From: Brevundimonas sp.
GTDB lineage: Bacteria; Pseudomonadota; Alphaproteobacteria; Caulobacterales; Caulobacteraceae
Assembly: GCF_003248455.1 (NCBI RefSeq)
Contig: NZ_QFNM01000035.1
Coordinates: forward strand, 1-27,949
DNA length: 27,949 bases
Reading direction: 5' to 3'
The position numbers and the translations under genes are program-made. Below, in pieces: positions 1 to 8,732 of the stretch (its first letter is position 1; the number at the start of each line of letters is the position of its first letter). The notes under the pieces are model-generated. The model saw only the letters and a program-made list of their open reading frames with translations. It ran no database searches and was not told where the DNA came from.

Positions 1-1725
1 CAGGAACTGTCCAACCGGATGGCCGTGCGCGGCGTCGACATCATCAAATTCCTGATGCGTCAGGGCATGATGATGAAGATCAACGACGTGATCGATTCCG
101 ACACCGCCGAATTGGTGGCCGAGGAGTTCGGCATGGCGGTCAAGCGCGTGTCCGAATCCGATGTCGAGACGGGCTTCCTGGCCGATGCCGACGACGAAGG
201 CGCCACCGAGACGCGCGCTCCGGTCGTGGCCATCATGGGCCACGTCGACCACGGCAAGACCTCGCTGCTGGACGCCCTGCGCACCACCGATGTCGCTGGC
301 GGCGAAGCCGGCGGCATCACCCAGCACATCGGCGCCTATCAGGTGCGTCTGGAAAACGGCCAGAAAGTCACCTTCCTGGACACGCCGGGCCACGCCGCCT
401 TCTCGGCCATGCGGGCGCGCGGCGCCAATGTGACCGACATCGTGGTCCTGGTGGTGGCCGCCGACGACGGCGTCATGCCTCAGACCATCGAGGCGATCCA
501 GCATGCCAAGGCCGCCGGGGCGCCCCTGATCGTGGCGGTCAACAAGATCGACAAGCCGGACGCCAATCCGCAAAAGGTCGTCAACGAACTGCTGCAGCAC
601 GAGGTCATCGCCGAGAGCCTGGGCGGCGACACCCAGATCATCGAGGTGTCGGCCAAGGAACGGATGAACCTGGACGGCCTGCTGGAGGCCATCCTGATCC
701 AGGCCGAGGTCATGGACCTGCGCGCCAACCCCGACCGTTCGGCCGAGGGCGTGGTCATCGAGGCCAAGCTGGACAAGGGTCGCGGCCCGGTCGGCACCGT
801 CCTGGTCAAGCGCGGCACCTTGAAGCGCGGCGACATCGTCGTCGCGGGCGGATCGTGGGGCAAGGTCCGCGCCCTGCTGAACGAGCGAAACGAACAGCTG
901 GACGAGGCGGGTCCGTCGGTCCCGGTCGAGATCCTGGGCCTGGACGAGGCGCCGTCGCCCGGCGACGTCTTCGCCGTGGTGGATTCCGAGGCCCGCGCCC
1001 GCGAGCTGACCGAATATCGTCAGCGGGTGAAGCGCGAGAAGGCCCAGGTCTCGGGCGGCTCGGTCTCGCTGGTCGACATGATGGCCAAGCTGGGCTCCAA
1101 GAAGGCCTCGGAATTGCCGGTCGTCATCAAGGCGGACGTGCAGGGTTCGGCGGAAGCCATCGTCGGTTCGTTGGACAAGATGGGCACCGACGAGGTCCGC
1201 GCCCGCACCGTCTATTCGGGCGCCGGCGGCATCACCGAGAGCGACGTCAACCTGGCCAAGTCGGCCGGCGCGCCGATCCTGGGCTTCAACGTCCGCGCCT
1301 CGAAACAGGCGCGCGACCTGGCCGAGCGCGAGGGCGTGGAGATTCGCTACTACTCGATCATCTACGACCTGCTGGACGACATTAAGGGCGTCCTGTCGGG
1401 GATGCTGGCGCCGCTGCAGCGCGAAACCTTCCTGGGCAACGCCCAGGTGCTGCAGGTGTTCGACATCTCCAAGATCGGCAAGATCGCCGGTTGCCGCGTC
1501 ACGGAGGGCGTGGTGCGCAAGGGCGCCCGCGTCCGCATCATCCGCGACGATGTGGTGGTGCTGGAGCTGGGCGTGCTCAACACGCTCAAACGCTTCAAGG
1601 ACGAGGTCAACGAAGTGCCCTCTGGCCAGGAATGCGGCATGCAGTTCCAAGGCTTCCAGGACATCAAGGAAGGCGACTACATCGAGTGCTTCACGGTCGA
1701 GGAGATCAAGCGCACCCTGGACTAG
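1..1725 (+). CDS. infB: Translation initiation factor IF-2, 3' part (5' end outside window)
   Basis: IF-2 is the GTPase that delivers initiator fMet-tRNA to the 30S subunit and promotes 70S joining. The frame is open from base 1, so the ATG at 19 is internal and the N-terminal region is missing. About 574 residues are visible. The GTPase domain shows the P-loop GHVDHGKT at visible residues 80-87, the switch I segment GGITQHIGAYQV, DTPGHAAF (G3), NKID (G4) and SAK (G5). Domains II, III and IV follow, the last ending in EEIKRTLD at the usual C-terminus. It is the last gene of its transcription unit here, because a strong terminator follows within 35 bp. In many proteobacteria rbfA comes next, but it is not present downstream. 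Confidence 0.98.
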   Translation, partial: QELSNRMAVRGVDIIKFLMRQGMMMKINDVIDSDTAELVAEEFGMAVKRVSESDVETGFLADADDEGATETRAPVVAIMGHVDHGKTSLLDALRTTDVAGGEAGGITQHIGAYQVRLENGQKVTFLDTPGHAAFSAMRARGANVTDIVVLVVAADDGVMPQTIEAIQHAKAAGAPLIVAVNKIDKPDANPQKVVNELLQHEVIAESLGGDTQIIEVSAKERMNLDGLLEAILIQAEVMDLRANPDRSAEGVVIEAKLDKGRGPVGTVLVKRGTLKRGDIVVAGGSWGKVRALLNERNEQLDEAGPSVPVEILGLDEAPSPGDVFAVVDSEARARELTEYRQRVKREKAQVSGGSVSLVDMMAKLGSKKASELPVVIKADVQGSAEAIVGSLDKMGTDEVRARTVYSGAGGITESDVNLAKSAGAPILGFNVRASKQARDLAEREGVEIRYYSIIYDLLDDIKGVLSGMLAPLQRETFLGNAQVLQVFDISKIGKIAGCRVTEGVVRKGARVRIIRDDVVVLELGVLNTLKRFKDEVNEVPSGQECGMQFQGFQDIKEGDYIECFTVEEIKRTLD

Positions 1726-1754
1726 ATCCTGGCGCGCGAGGCCCGATAAAGACG

Positions 1755-1785
1755 AAGGCCCGGAACGCTGGTTCCGGGCCTTTTT
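1755..1785 (+). terminator. Intrinsic terminator of infB
   Basis: A perfect 12-bp stem, AAGGCCCGGAAC paired with GTTCCGGGCCTT, encloses a 4-base loop GCTG and runs into TTTTTC. It lies 30 bp after the infB stop codon. Confidence 0.9.
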
Positions 1786-1826
1786 CGTTGCGCCGCCTGG
1801 GCTGGCGCCGGGCGTGTCCGTTCACG

Positions 1827-1860
1827 CTTCGCCAATGGACGGGCGTGGTCGTTGGCGAAG
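1827..1860. repeat. Inverted repeat in the infB-DUF2141 intergenic region
   Basis: CTTCGCCAA (1827-1835) is exactly complementary to TTGGCGAAG (1852-1860), with a 16-base loop. It lies about 110 bp upstream of the DUF2141 start codon, so it could be an operator or a leader hairpin. There is no U-tract, so it does not look like a terminator. Its function is unknown. Confidence 0.3.
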
Positions 1861-1967
1861 GCGGCCCGTGCGTCGCCGCAGACGTGATGGCGAACGGACG
1901 ATGGCGGCGGCACGGTCGGGTCATCGAGGGCCGGTCGGCGGTCCTCCGACAGAACCGGACCAAAGCC

Positions 1968-2399
1968 ATGAAGACCCTGTCTTTCACCCTCGTCCCCGTC
2001 GCCGCGCTGATGGTCGCCGCCGTCGTGGCCGCGCCCGCCTTCGCCGCCGACCTGACCGTCGCCTTCCCGACGGCGGCGCCCCAGGGCAAGATCATGGTCG
2101 CCGTCTTCGACAGCGCCGAAACCTATGGCGGCCACGGTCAGCCGGCCAAGGTCGCCCTGCTGGACGCGGCCGGCGGAGAGACGCGCGTCACCTTCGACGG
2201 CCTGCCGGACGGGGACTATGCGGTGCGCGCCTTTCACGACCTGAACGGCGACGGCAAGATGAACACCAATCCGTTCGGCATGCCGACCGAACCCTATGCT
2301 TTCTCCAACAATGCGGTGGGGAACATGGGGCCGGCCGGCTGGGACAGGGCGAAGTTCTCCGCCGCCGGCGCCGTCGTCCAGACCATCGACCTGAAATAA
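1968..2399 (+). CDS. Secreted DUF2141 family protein
   Basis: The protein has 143 residues. A Sec signal peptide covers about residues 1-24, with a hydrophobic core rich in Ala and Val and cleavage likely after APAFA. The mature part matches the DUF2141 pattern, with G-K-I-x-V-A-V-F-D near the start, then LPDGDYAVRAFHDLNGDGK and the closing NPFGMPTEPYAFSNN. This is a beta-sandwich domain of unknown function found in exported proteins. The start at 1968 was chosen because it is the only one giving a signal peptide; longer readings into the intergenic region have no homology-like content. The next gene, a carotenoid-oxygenase-like protein, begins 25 bp downstream and is probably cotranscribed. 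Confidence 0.88.
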   Translation: MKTLSFTLVPVAALMVAAVVAAPAFAADLTVAFPTAAPQGKIMVAVFDSAETYGGHGQPAKVALLDAAGGETRVTFDGLPDGDYAVRAFHDLNGDGKMNTNPFGMPTEPYAFSNNAVGNMGPAGWDRAKFSAAGAVVQTIDLK

Positions 2400-2424
2400 G
2401 CTTCCCAAGCGTCGGAGCCCGATC

Positions 2425-3897
2425 ATGACCCCTTCCCGCCGTTCCTTTCTGATGGGCGCCGCCGCCCTGTCGGCCGCCGTCGCCACGCCCGAGATGGTGC
2501 GCGCCGCCGCCGCCCTGGAAGCCGCTGCAAGCGCCGATTGGGCGCTGGCCACCCGCGATGTCGAAGCCGACCTGCCGCGCCAGACGATGCGGCTGATCCA
2601 CGGCCGCGCGCCGGTCGGGCTGGAAGGGGCGCTCTATCGCAACGGTCCGGCCAAATTCCGCCGGCCGGGCGGTTCGGCGACCCACTGGTTCGACGGCGAC
2701 GGCATGATGCGCGCCTTTCGCATCAATGACGGCCAGGCGACGCTTCAGGCCCGGTTCGCCGACACCCCCAAACGCCGCAACGAGACCGAACTGGCGGCCG
2801 TGGTCACGCCCGGCTTCGGCTCCAAAGGGGATGCGCGGGCCCGCATCGGCTCCAACGACGACGCCAATGCGGCCAACACCGCCGTCATGGTCGCGGGCGA
2901 CCAGATCTGGGCCCTTTGGGAGGCGGGATCGCCCCTGGCGATGAACCCGTCGGACTTGTCCACGGCCGGCTTCGTCACCCTGCGCGACGATCTGAAGGGC
3001 ATGCCCTTCCAGCCCCACCCCCGTTATGCGTCCGACGGCTCCATCTGGAACGTGGGCGTGGCCGGACGCCGGGCGGTGATTTGGCGGCTGAACCCCGACC
3101 GCAGCCTGAACGACGCCCAGATCGTCGATCTGCCGCGCGCCAGCTATATGCACGACTTCACCGCCACCGACCGGCATATCATCCTGGTGCTTCAGCCCTG
3201 GGTGTTCGAGACCCGCGCCATGCCGGTGATCGCGGGCCTGGCCTGGCGCCCCGAGACCGGCACGCAGGTCCTGGTGCTGGACAAGGGCGACCTGTCCAAA
3301 CGCCGCCTCTACGACCTGCCGGCCTTCTTCCACTTCCATCTGGGCGACGCTTGGGCGGAACGGGACGGCACGATCCGTTTCGACGTGGCCGCCAGCGGCG
3401 ATCCGCGCTTTGCGGTGGATGGCGCGCGGGTGCTGGTCGAGGGACATGGCGTCGTGCCGGGCGATCCGGCCAGGTTGGCGCTGATCACCCTGCGTCCCGA
3501 CGGCCGGGCCGATATGGCCCATAGCGCCGTCATGGGCGAATTCCCCAAGGCCGATCCGCGCCGCGCGGGCGAGAAACGCAGCCTCACGGCCCACACCTCG
3601 GGCGAAACACGGGGGCGGCCCCTGCCGACGGGCCTGGCGGTGCAGGACTGGGACAGCGGTCGCTCGCACACCTTCGAATTCGGCGTCCATCAGGTGGTGG
3701 AGGAGGCCGTCTTCGTGCCCAAGCCCGGCGCGACCGCCGAACGCGACGCCTGGCTGGTGGGGCCGTCGGTCAATCTTCGGGCCGGCCGCACCGAACTGCA
3801 TGTCTTCGACGTGGCCCGGATCGAGGACGGGCCGGTGGCGACCTGGCAGGCGGATACGGCCCTGCCGGCGGGGTTCCACGGCGTCTGGGCGGGCTGA
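2425..3897 (+). CDS. Carotenoid oxygenase family protein (RPE65/CCD superfamily), Tat-exported
   Basis: The 490-residue protein belongs to the seven-bladed, non-heme Fe(II) family that cleaves carotenoids, apocarotenoids or stilbene-like double bonds. All four iron-ligand histidines appear present: H198 (PFQPHPRY), H243 (YMHDF), H305 or H303 (FFHFHLGDAW) and H485 (FHGVWAG). The family signatures YRNGP and HWFDGDGMM lie near residues 71-94. The N-terminus has a twin-arginine-like motif, SRRSFLMG, then a hydrophobic stretch, so export by Tat to the periplasm is inferred. GGAG sits upstream of the ATG. The substrate cannot be told from sequence. No carotenoid biosynthesis genes are adjacent. Confidence 0.9.
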   Translation: MTPSRRSFLMGAAALSAAVATPEMVRAAAALEAAASADWALATRDVEADLPRQTMRLIHGRAPVGLEGALYRNGPAKFRRPGGSATHWFDGDGMMRAFRINDGQATLQARFADTPKRRNETELAAVVTPGFGSKGDARARIGSNDDANAANTAVMVAGDQIWALWEAGSPLAMNPSDLSTAGFVTLRDDLKGMPFQPHPRYASDGSIWNVGVAGRRAVIWRLNPDRSLNDAQIVDLPRASYMHDFTATDRHIILVLQPWVFETRAMPVIAGLAWRPETGTQVLVLDKGDLSKRRLYDLPAFFHFHLGDAWAERDGTIRFDVAASGDPRFAVDGARVLVEGHGVVPGDPARLALITLRPDGRADMAHSAVMGEFPKADPRRAGEKRSLTAHTSGETRGRPLPTGLAVQDWDSGRSHTFEFGVHQVVEEAVFVPKPGATAERDAWLVGPSVNLRAGRTELHVFDVARIEDGPVATWQADTALPAGFHGVWAG

Positions 3898-3964
3898 GGA
3901 CGGCGCGGCACAACCTTTGCGCGCCTTCACGGTTCGAAAAGGCCGATGTGCCAAGGTGACGCCC

Positions 3965-5107
3965 ATGACCCCCGTCCAGACGCCCGCCGATCTTCGACCG
4001 ATCACCGCCCTGCGCTTTGGCGCGGCCATCTGGGTGGCGGTCTACACCTTCTGGGAGAACCTGGCGGGGGCGGGCGCGTCCAACCTCGTCGCCAAGGGCT
4101 ATCTGGGGGTGGAGCTCTTCTTCGTCCTGTCCGGCTTCATCCTGTGCCACGTCTATCTGCAGGCGGCGGGCGAGGGACGGTTTTCCTATCGCGGCTTTCT
4201 GTGGACCCGGCTGGCGCGGGTCTATCCGCTTCATCTGTTCACCCTGATCGGGGTCGGCGTCCTAGCGACGGCGGCGCTGGCCGTGGGCGTGAGCGTCGAC
4301 CCGAACGTGCGGAACTGGTCCGCCCTGCCGGCCAATCTGCTGATGGTTCACGCCTGGGGCCTGGCGCCGGTGGCGGGGTGGAACCACCCATCCTGGTCGA
4401 TCTCGGCGGAATGGTTCGCCTATCTGTGCTTTCCGCTGTTCGCCCTTGCGTTCTGGCGGGTGCGGTCGCGGCCGGTCGCGGCGCTGCTGGGGACGGCCGC
4501 CTTCATGGTCATCCTGTATTTCGCCTTCGAACAGATCGCCGGCTTTTCGCTGACCGAGGCGACCATCCGCTGGGGCGCGCTTCGGATCGTGCCCTGTTTC
4601 GCCCTGGGCTGCGCCCTCTATCTGGTCTATCGCCGCGCCCCTTTGAAGGCGCCCTGGCTGTGCGCGGCCGTATCGTTCGGCCTGATGATCCTCAGCGCCG
4701 CGCTCGGTCTGTGGGACGGGGTGACGGTGCTGCTGTCCGGCGCCCTGATCCTGTCGCTGGCCTCCCTGCCCAACGACCGGGCCGGATGGCTGGCCTCCAA
4801 GCCCGCCGTCTATCTGGGGGAGATCAGCTATTCGGTCTATATGGTCTGTGTGCCGTGGAAGCTGCTGTCGGTCGGCCTGGCGGCCAAGATGTTCGATGCG
4901 CCCGACAAGCAGTTTCAAATTTTCGTGTGGCTGGCGATCCTGGCCCTGCTGCCGGTCGTGGCGGCGGCGTCCTATCACCTGGTCGAACGCCCGGCGCGCA
5001 AGGCTTTGCGCGGATTGACGGAAAAGCGAGGCTTTGGCGCAAGCAAAACCCGGCCGCACGGCGATATGCCGAAACAACTTGCGACAGGCCGTGATCCCGT
5101 GGCCTAA
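3965..5107 (+). CDS. Acyltransferase family 3 (OafA/YrhL-type) membrane protein
   Basis: The 380-residue integral membrane protein has about ten hydrophobic segments. The family signatures are clear: an N-terminal LRPITALRFGAAIWV helix, GYLGVELFFVLSGFIL, and HPSWSISAEWFAYLCFPLF, the equivalent of the WSLSVEWxxY motif. The C-terminus has the usual SYHLVERPAR end. Such enzymes transfer acyl groups to sugars of lipopolysaccharide, exopolysaccharide or other envelope glycans; the acceptor here is unknown. The start at 3965 is preceded by AAGGTGA at a suitable distance. An upstream in-frame extension overlaps the preceding gene and is unlikely. Confidence 0.92.
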   Translation: MTPVQTPADLRPITALRFGAAIWVAVYTFWENLAGAGASNLVAKGYLGVELFFVLSGFILCHVYLQAAGEGRFSYRGFLWTRLARVYPLHLFTLIGVGVLATAALAVGVSVDPNVRNWSALPANLLMVHAWGLAPVAGWNHPSWSISAEWFAYLCFPLFALAFWRVRSRPVAALLGTAAFMVILYFAFEQIAGFSLTEATIRWGALRIVPCFALGCALYLVYRRAPLKAPWLCAAVSFGLMILSAALGLWDGVTVLLSGALILSLASLPNDRAGWLASKPAVYLGEISYSVYMVCVPWKLLSVGLAAKMFDAPDKQFQIFVWLAILALLPVVAAASYHLVERPARKALRGLTEKRGFGASKTRPHGDMPKQLATGRDPVA

Positions 5108-5142
5108 AGGGGGTTCCATAGGCGGGTCGGGATACCCCAATT

Positions 5143-5673
5143 ATGACGAAACGGCTCAAAGCCGCCGCAGTTGCGGCGACCCTCGGTTTTTTCGCCCTGG
5201 GCGCTGTCCCCTCCGCTGCAAAGGCCGATGAGCCGTACTGGCAGTGCGTGACCTTCGCGCGCATGTTTTCGGGCATCAACATCTTCGGCGACGCCTGGAC
5301 CTGGTGGCGCCAGGCCGCCGCCAAATTCCGCACCGGCAAGGCGCCCGAGACGGGATCGGTCTTGGTGTTCCGCCCCGAGGGGCGCATGAGCCGGGGTCAC
5401 GTGGCCGTCGTTTCGGACATCCTGACCGACCGCGTGGTGCGTGTGACCCACGCCAATTGGGGCGGCAGCCGCGGCAAGGTCGAGGAGAACGTCACCGTCG
5501 TCGACGTCTCGCCCTCCAACGACTGGTCGCAGGTCAAGGTCTGGTACAATCCGATCAACGACCTGGGCACGACGGTCTATCCGACCTACGGATTCATCTA
5601 CAAAGGCGCCCGCGACGCCTTCGACGCCGGTCGCCAGATGGCCGCCAACGTCTCGGCCCAGGGCCAGCACTAA
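5143..5673 (+). CDS. Secreted CHAP-domain cysteine peptidase/amidase
   Basis: The 176-residue protein starts with a Sec signal peptide (positive MTKR, then a hydrophobic stretch, cleavage probably after SAAKA). The rest is a single CHAP domain. The nucleophile is probably C35 in WQCVTFAR, the histidine H86 in RGHVAVVSD and the third residue N105 in THANWGG. CHAP enzymes cleave peptidoglycan peptides or cross-bridges, so a role in periplasmic cell-wall turnover is inferred. It lies 35 bp after the acyltransferase gene. No cell-wall-binding domain is attached. Confidence 0.87.
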   Translation: MTKRLKAAAVAATLGFFALGAVPSAAKADEPYWQCVTFARMFSGINIFGDAWTWWRQAAAKFRTGKAPETGSVLVFRPEGRMSRGHVAVVSDILTDRVVRVTHANWGGSRGKVEENVTVVDVSPSNDWSQVKVWYNPINDLGTTVYPTYGFIYKGARDAFDAGRQMAANVSAQGQH

Positions 5674-5720
5674 AAAAGTCCCCGGCTTGCACCGCTCGCC
5701 CCGGCGGGCGATAGGCGGGC

Positions 5721-6518
5721 ATGACCCAATCCAGCGACATCACCTACGCCGGCTATCTGGCGCTGGACGACCTGCTTTCGGCCCAGCGCCCGCTGTCGGA
5801 CCAGCACGACGAGATGCTGTTCGTCGTCATCCACCAGACCAAGGAACTGTGGCTCAAGCAGATCCTGCACGAAGTGGCCCTGGCCCAGGCGATGGTGCGG
5901 GCCGGCGACCTGGTGCCCGCCTACAAGAGCCTGGCGCGGGTGTCGCGCATACAGGCGGTGATGACCCAGAGCTGGGACATTCTGTCGACCATGACCCCGG
6001 CCGACTATCTGCGCTTTCGCGGCGCGCTGGGGGCGTCCTCGGGCTTTCAGAGCGATCAGTTCCGCCGGCTGGAGGCCATGCTGGGGCTGAAGGACGCCAG
6101 TTTCCTGAAGTTCCACATCGACCGGCCCGAAGCCCTCGCCGCGCTGGAAGCGGCCATTGCGGCGCCCAGCCTGTATGACGACGCCCTGGCCCAGATGGCC
6201 AAGGCCGGGCTGCCTGTGCCGGCCGAGGTGCTGAACCGCGACGTCACCCAGCCCTACGAACCATCCGAGGCCGTCGAGGCGGCCTGGCTGGAGGTCTATC
6301 GCGACACCGAGCGCTGGTGGGCGCTATATCAGCTGGCCGAGAAGCTAGTCGATCTGGACGACGCCCTGCTGACCTGGCGGCACAAGCACGTGGTCACGGT
6401 CGAGCGGATCATCGGCCGGCGTCGCGGCACCGGCGGCACCGAAGGCGCGGCCTATCTGGCCTCGACCCTGACCAAGCGGTGTTTCCCCGAATTGTGGTCG
6501 CTCCGCACCAAACTTTGA
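5721..6518 (+). CDS. kynA: Tryptophan 2,3-dioxygenase
   Basis: This heme enzyme opens the indole ring of L-tryptophan to N-formylkynurenine, the first step of the kynurenine pathway. The 265-residue protein carries the family motif FVVIHQTKELWLKQ near residues 34-47; H38 is the distal, substrate-facing histidine. RHKHVVTVERIIGRRRGTGG follows, where H223 should be the proximal heme ligand, and the conserved end is YLASTLTKRCFPELW. The length is at the short end for bacterial enzymes. No kynB or kynU lies next to it, so any pathway partners are elsewhere. Confidence 0.96.
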   Translation: MTQSSDITYAGYLALDDLLSAQRPLSDQHDEMLFVVIHQTKELWLKQILHEVALAQAMVRAGDLVPAYKSLARVSRIQAVMTQSWDILSTMTPADYLRFRGALGASSGFQSDQFRRLEAMLGLKDASFLKFHIDRPEALAALEAAIAAPSLYDDALAQMAKAGLPVPAEVLNRDVTQPYEPSEAVEAAWLEVYRDTERWWALYQLAEKLVDLDDALLTWRHKHVVTVERIIGRRRGTGGTEGAAYLASTLTKRCFPELWSLRTKL

Positions 6519-6589
6519 TGTCGCAGAGGGAAACCAACGCCCCGCCCGGCCATTTCGCCGTTCGACCGCATAGCGGAAGGAAGACCGAG

Positions 6590-7075
6590 ATGACCAATCC
6601 CAATGCTCATGACATCAAGGTCCTGAACGGCCTGATCGAAACCACCCTGGACAGCGCCGACGGCTACCGCGAGGCCGCCGAACAGACCCAGGATCCCCAT
6701 TTCCGCACGCTGTTCGAACGTCGCGCTGGGGAGCGTCAGCAGGTGGTCGAAGACCTGTCCGCCGCCGTGCGGGGTCTGGGCGGCGATCCCGAACCGCACG
6801 GCTCCATCCTGGCCAAGGCTCACCGCGCCTTTCTCGACGTGAAGCACGCCTTGTTGCGCAACGACGATTCCGTCGTCGGCTCGATCAACTCGGGCGAAGG
6901 CTTCATCGCCGGAAAATACGAAAAGGCGCTGGAGGACACCGGCATTTCCGCCACAACGCGCGAAACGATCCGGCGCGCCTATGCCGCCGTCAAGGTCGAG
7001 CACGATCAGATGGAGGCGCTGAAACGCAGTCTCGAGGGCCAGCGGGACGCCGACAATCCATTGTTCCCGCAATAG
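6590..7075 (+). CDS. PA2169-type DUF2383 four-helix-bundle protein
   Basis: The 161-residue soluble protein looks all-alpha. The pattern LNGLIETTLDSADGYREAAE, then FRTLFERRAGERQQ, GSILAKAHRAFLDVK and GEGFIAGKYEKAL matches DUF2383, a ferritin-like bundle often seen in stress-induced proteins. The ATG at 6590 follows GGAAGGAAGA, a strong Shine-Dalgarno, which decides the start over longer in-frame readings that overlap kynA. The metal-binding status and function are unknown. Confidence 0.88.
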   Translation: MTNPNAHDIKVLNGLIETTLDSADGYREAAEQTQDPHFRTLFERRAGERQQVVEDLSAAVRGLGGDPEPHGSILAKAHRAFLDVKHALLRNDDSVVGSINSGEGFIAGKYEKALEDTGISATTRETIRRAYAAVKVEHDQMEALKRSLEGQRDADNPLFPQ

Positions 7076-7095
7076 ATTCTGGCCCAGGCTGGAAT

Positions 7096-7124
7096 CGAAA
7101 AGGCCCCGGCGACGCCGGGGCCTT
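7096..7124. terminator. Bidirectional intrinsic terminator between DUF2383 gene and rplS
   Basis: AAGGCCCCGGC (7100-7110) pairs with GCCGGGGCCTT (7114-7124) around a 3-base loop. On the - strand the stem is followed by TTTTCG, a better U-tract than the + strand side. It therefore mainly ends trmD-rplS and probably also stops the convergent DUF2383 transcript. Confidence 0.8.
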
Positions 7125-7185
7125 CGTCATGTCGCTGGCCATCCGCGCTCAAGCAACGCGAAGCGCGTTGGCGCCCTGGATGCGA

Positions 7186-7611
7186 TCAGGCTTCGTCGCC
7201 GGCCTTGTCGACCGAACCCGTTTCCGGGACCACCACGCCCTTGGCCGGGCGCACCGTCTGGCGCTCGGCGATACGCGCCGACTTGCCGCGACGATCGCGC
7301 AGATAATAGAGCTTGGCGCGACGCACCACGCCGCGGCGCTTCACCTCGACCGATTCGATGTTCGGCGACAGGATGGGGAAGCGGCGCTCGACGCCTTCGC
7401 CGAACGAAATCTTGCGGACGGTGAAGGTCTCGCTGACGCCGCCGCCGTCACGGGCGATGCAGACGCCTTCGAAGGCCTGGACGCGCTCGCGCTCGCCTTC
7501 CTTGATCTTCACGTTGACGCGCAGAGTGTCGCCGGGCTGGAATTCCGGGATCTTGCGTTCGCCCAGGACGCGGGCTTTTTCTTCGGCGTCCAACTGCTGA
7601 ACGATATTCAT
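7186..7611 (-). CDS. rplS: 50S ribosomal protein L19
   Basis: The 141-residue protein matches L19 end to end: MNIVQQLDAEE at the N-terminus, the PGDTLRVNVKIKEGERERVQ core, ERRFPILSPNIESVEVKRRG and RRAKLYYLRDRRGKSARI. L19 sits at the 30S-50S interface. About 25 extra residues after the conserved core (VRPAKGVVVPETGSVDKAGDEA) form an acidic tail. GAGGAGAA precedes the ATG. The start lies 1 bp from the trmD stop, so the two genes are cotranscribed. Confidence 0.98.
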   Translation of the reverse strand: MNIVQQLDAEEKARVLGERKIPEFQPGDTLRVNVKIKEGERERVQAFEGVCIARDGGGVSETFTVRKISFGEGVERRFPILSPNIESVEVKRRGVVRRAKLYYLRDRRGKSARIAERQTVRPAKGVVVPETGSVDKAGDEA

Positions 7612-7612
7612 G

Positions 7613-8353
7613 TCATTTCTCCTCGGGCTTTGCGCCCTTTAGCTGTGAGTTGGCGGAATGCGCCGCCCAGAGGTCTGGCCGCCGATCCCGCGTGGTCGTC
7701 TCCCGCTGCGCCTGACGCCATTCTGCGACCTTCTTGTGGTCGCCCGACAGCAGCACCTCGGGAATATCCAGCCCCTCGAACGTCCGCGGCCGCGTATATT
7801 GCGGATGTTCCAGAAGCCCGTCCTCGAAGCTTTCGGACGACAGGCTGTCGCCTGAGCCGAGCACACCGGGGATCAGTCTTACGCACGCCTCGATCGCGAC
7901 CATCGCCGCCGCCTCGCCGCCGGCGAGAACCGCGTCTCCGACCGAGACCTCCTCGAACCCGCGCGCGTCCAGCACCCGCTGATCCACCCCCTCGAAACGG
8001 CCGCACAGCACGACGATCCCGTCGGCCTTGGCCCATTCCTTGACGCGCGCCTGGGTCAGGGGCCGACCCCGGGCGCTCATGTACAAAAGCGGCCGCTTTG
8101 GTCCCGGCAGGCTATCCACCGCCCGGGCCACCACGTCCGCCTTCAACACCGCTCCCGGCCCGCCGCCCGCAGGGGTGTCGTCCAGGAAGCCGCGCGTATC
8201 TGTGGAAAAGGCGCGAATGTCAACCGTCTCCAGGCTCCATAGGCCTTTCTCGCGCCAGGCCGTGCCGATCAGCGACACCCCCAGCGCACCGGGAAAGGCC
8301 TCGGGAAACATGGTCAGTACGGTCGCCAGAAAGGGGGGGGCGGTCAAGGGCAT
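7613..8353 (-). CDS. trmD: tRNA (guanine(37)-N1)-methyltransferase
   Basis: TrmD methylates G37 next to the anticodon of tRNAs reading CNN and some other codons, preventing +1 frameshifting. The 246-residue protein has the SPOUT trefoil-knot signatures: GGPGAVLKADVV, LLYMSARGRPLTQ, VVLCGRFEGVDQRVLD, SVGDAVLAGGEAAA and the linker SESFEDGLLEHPQYTRP. The C-terminal domain has EVLLSGDHKKVAEWR. No clear Shine-Dalgarno precedes the ATG. rpsP and rimM, common upstream partners, are absent; a divergent small lipoprotein gene lies there instead. Confidence 0.97.
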   Translation of the reverse strand: MPLTAPPFLATVLTMFPEAFPGALGVSLIGTAWREKGLWSLETVDIRAFSTDTRGFLDDTPAGGGPGAVLKADVVARAVDSLPGPKRPLLYMSARGRPLTQARVKEWAKADGIVVLCGRFEGVDQRVLDARGFEEVSVGDAVLAGGEAAAMVAIEACVRLIPGVLGSGDSLSSESFEDGLLEHPQYTRPRTFEGLDIPEVLLSGDHKKVAEWRQAQRETTTRDRRPDLWAAHSANSQLKGAKPEEK

Positions 8354-8485
8354 GGCGGCGGCTCATACACCACAACGCCGCGGCCGTCGCCTCGCCGGGT
8401 TCGCATTCGTCGCCGGCCATGCAACCCCGGGCGCAGATCGGCGTTTGGACGGAGCTTGACCATACCAACCAAGGGGTTCCCCAAA

Positions 8486-8623
8486 ATGCGCAAGATCATC
8501 ACCCTGTCCATCGTCGCCGCCGCCCTGGCCGTTTCCGCCTGCAACACCATCGCCGGCGCCGGCCGCGACGTCTCCGCCGCCGGTTCGGCCGTGACCCAGG
8601 GCGCCAACGAAGCCAAGAACTAA
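8486..8623 (+). CDS. Entericidin-like small lipoprotein
   Basis: The 45-residue protein has a lysine/arginine-containing start (MRKIITL), a hydrophobic core and a lipobox ending VSAC, with C19 as the lipidated cysteine. The mature part is 27 residues, CNTIAGAGRDVSAAGSAVTQ and a polar tail, typical of the entericidin A/B family. These are small membrane lipoproteins of uncertain role, linked in enterobacteria to stationary-phase lysis and its antidote. It is a single gene with its own terminator, facing away from trmD. Confidence 0.85.
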   Translation: MRKIITLSIVAAALAVSACNTIAGAGRDVSAAGSAVTQGANEAKN

Positions 8624-8650
8624 GGATCGATCCTCTCGATCCTGACCCAG

Positions 8651-8677
8651 GGCCCGCCGGCGACCCGGCGGGCCTTC
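8651..8677 (+). terminator. Terminator of the entericidin-like gene
   Basis: A perfect 10-bp stem, GGCCCGCCGG with CCGGCGGGCC, encloses a CGAC loop and ends in TTCTC. The U-tract is weak, but the stem is very GC-rich and is placed 28 bp after the stop. Confidence 0.65.
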
Positions 8678-8732
8678 TCGTATCCGTCGCAAGTCGATGT
8701 TACGCTGCCGGTCTCGCAGCAGGAGACGGACG

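Noticed and set aside
2188..4029. - strand open frame of about 610 codons
   Set aside because: It is antisense to the carotenoid oxygenase gene, which has all catalytic histidines; the - frame has no recognisable motif.
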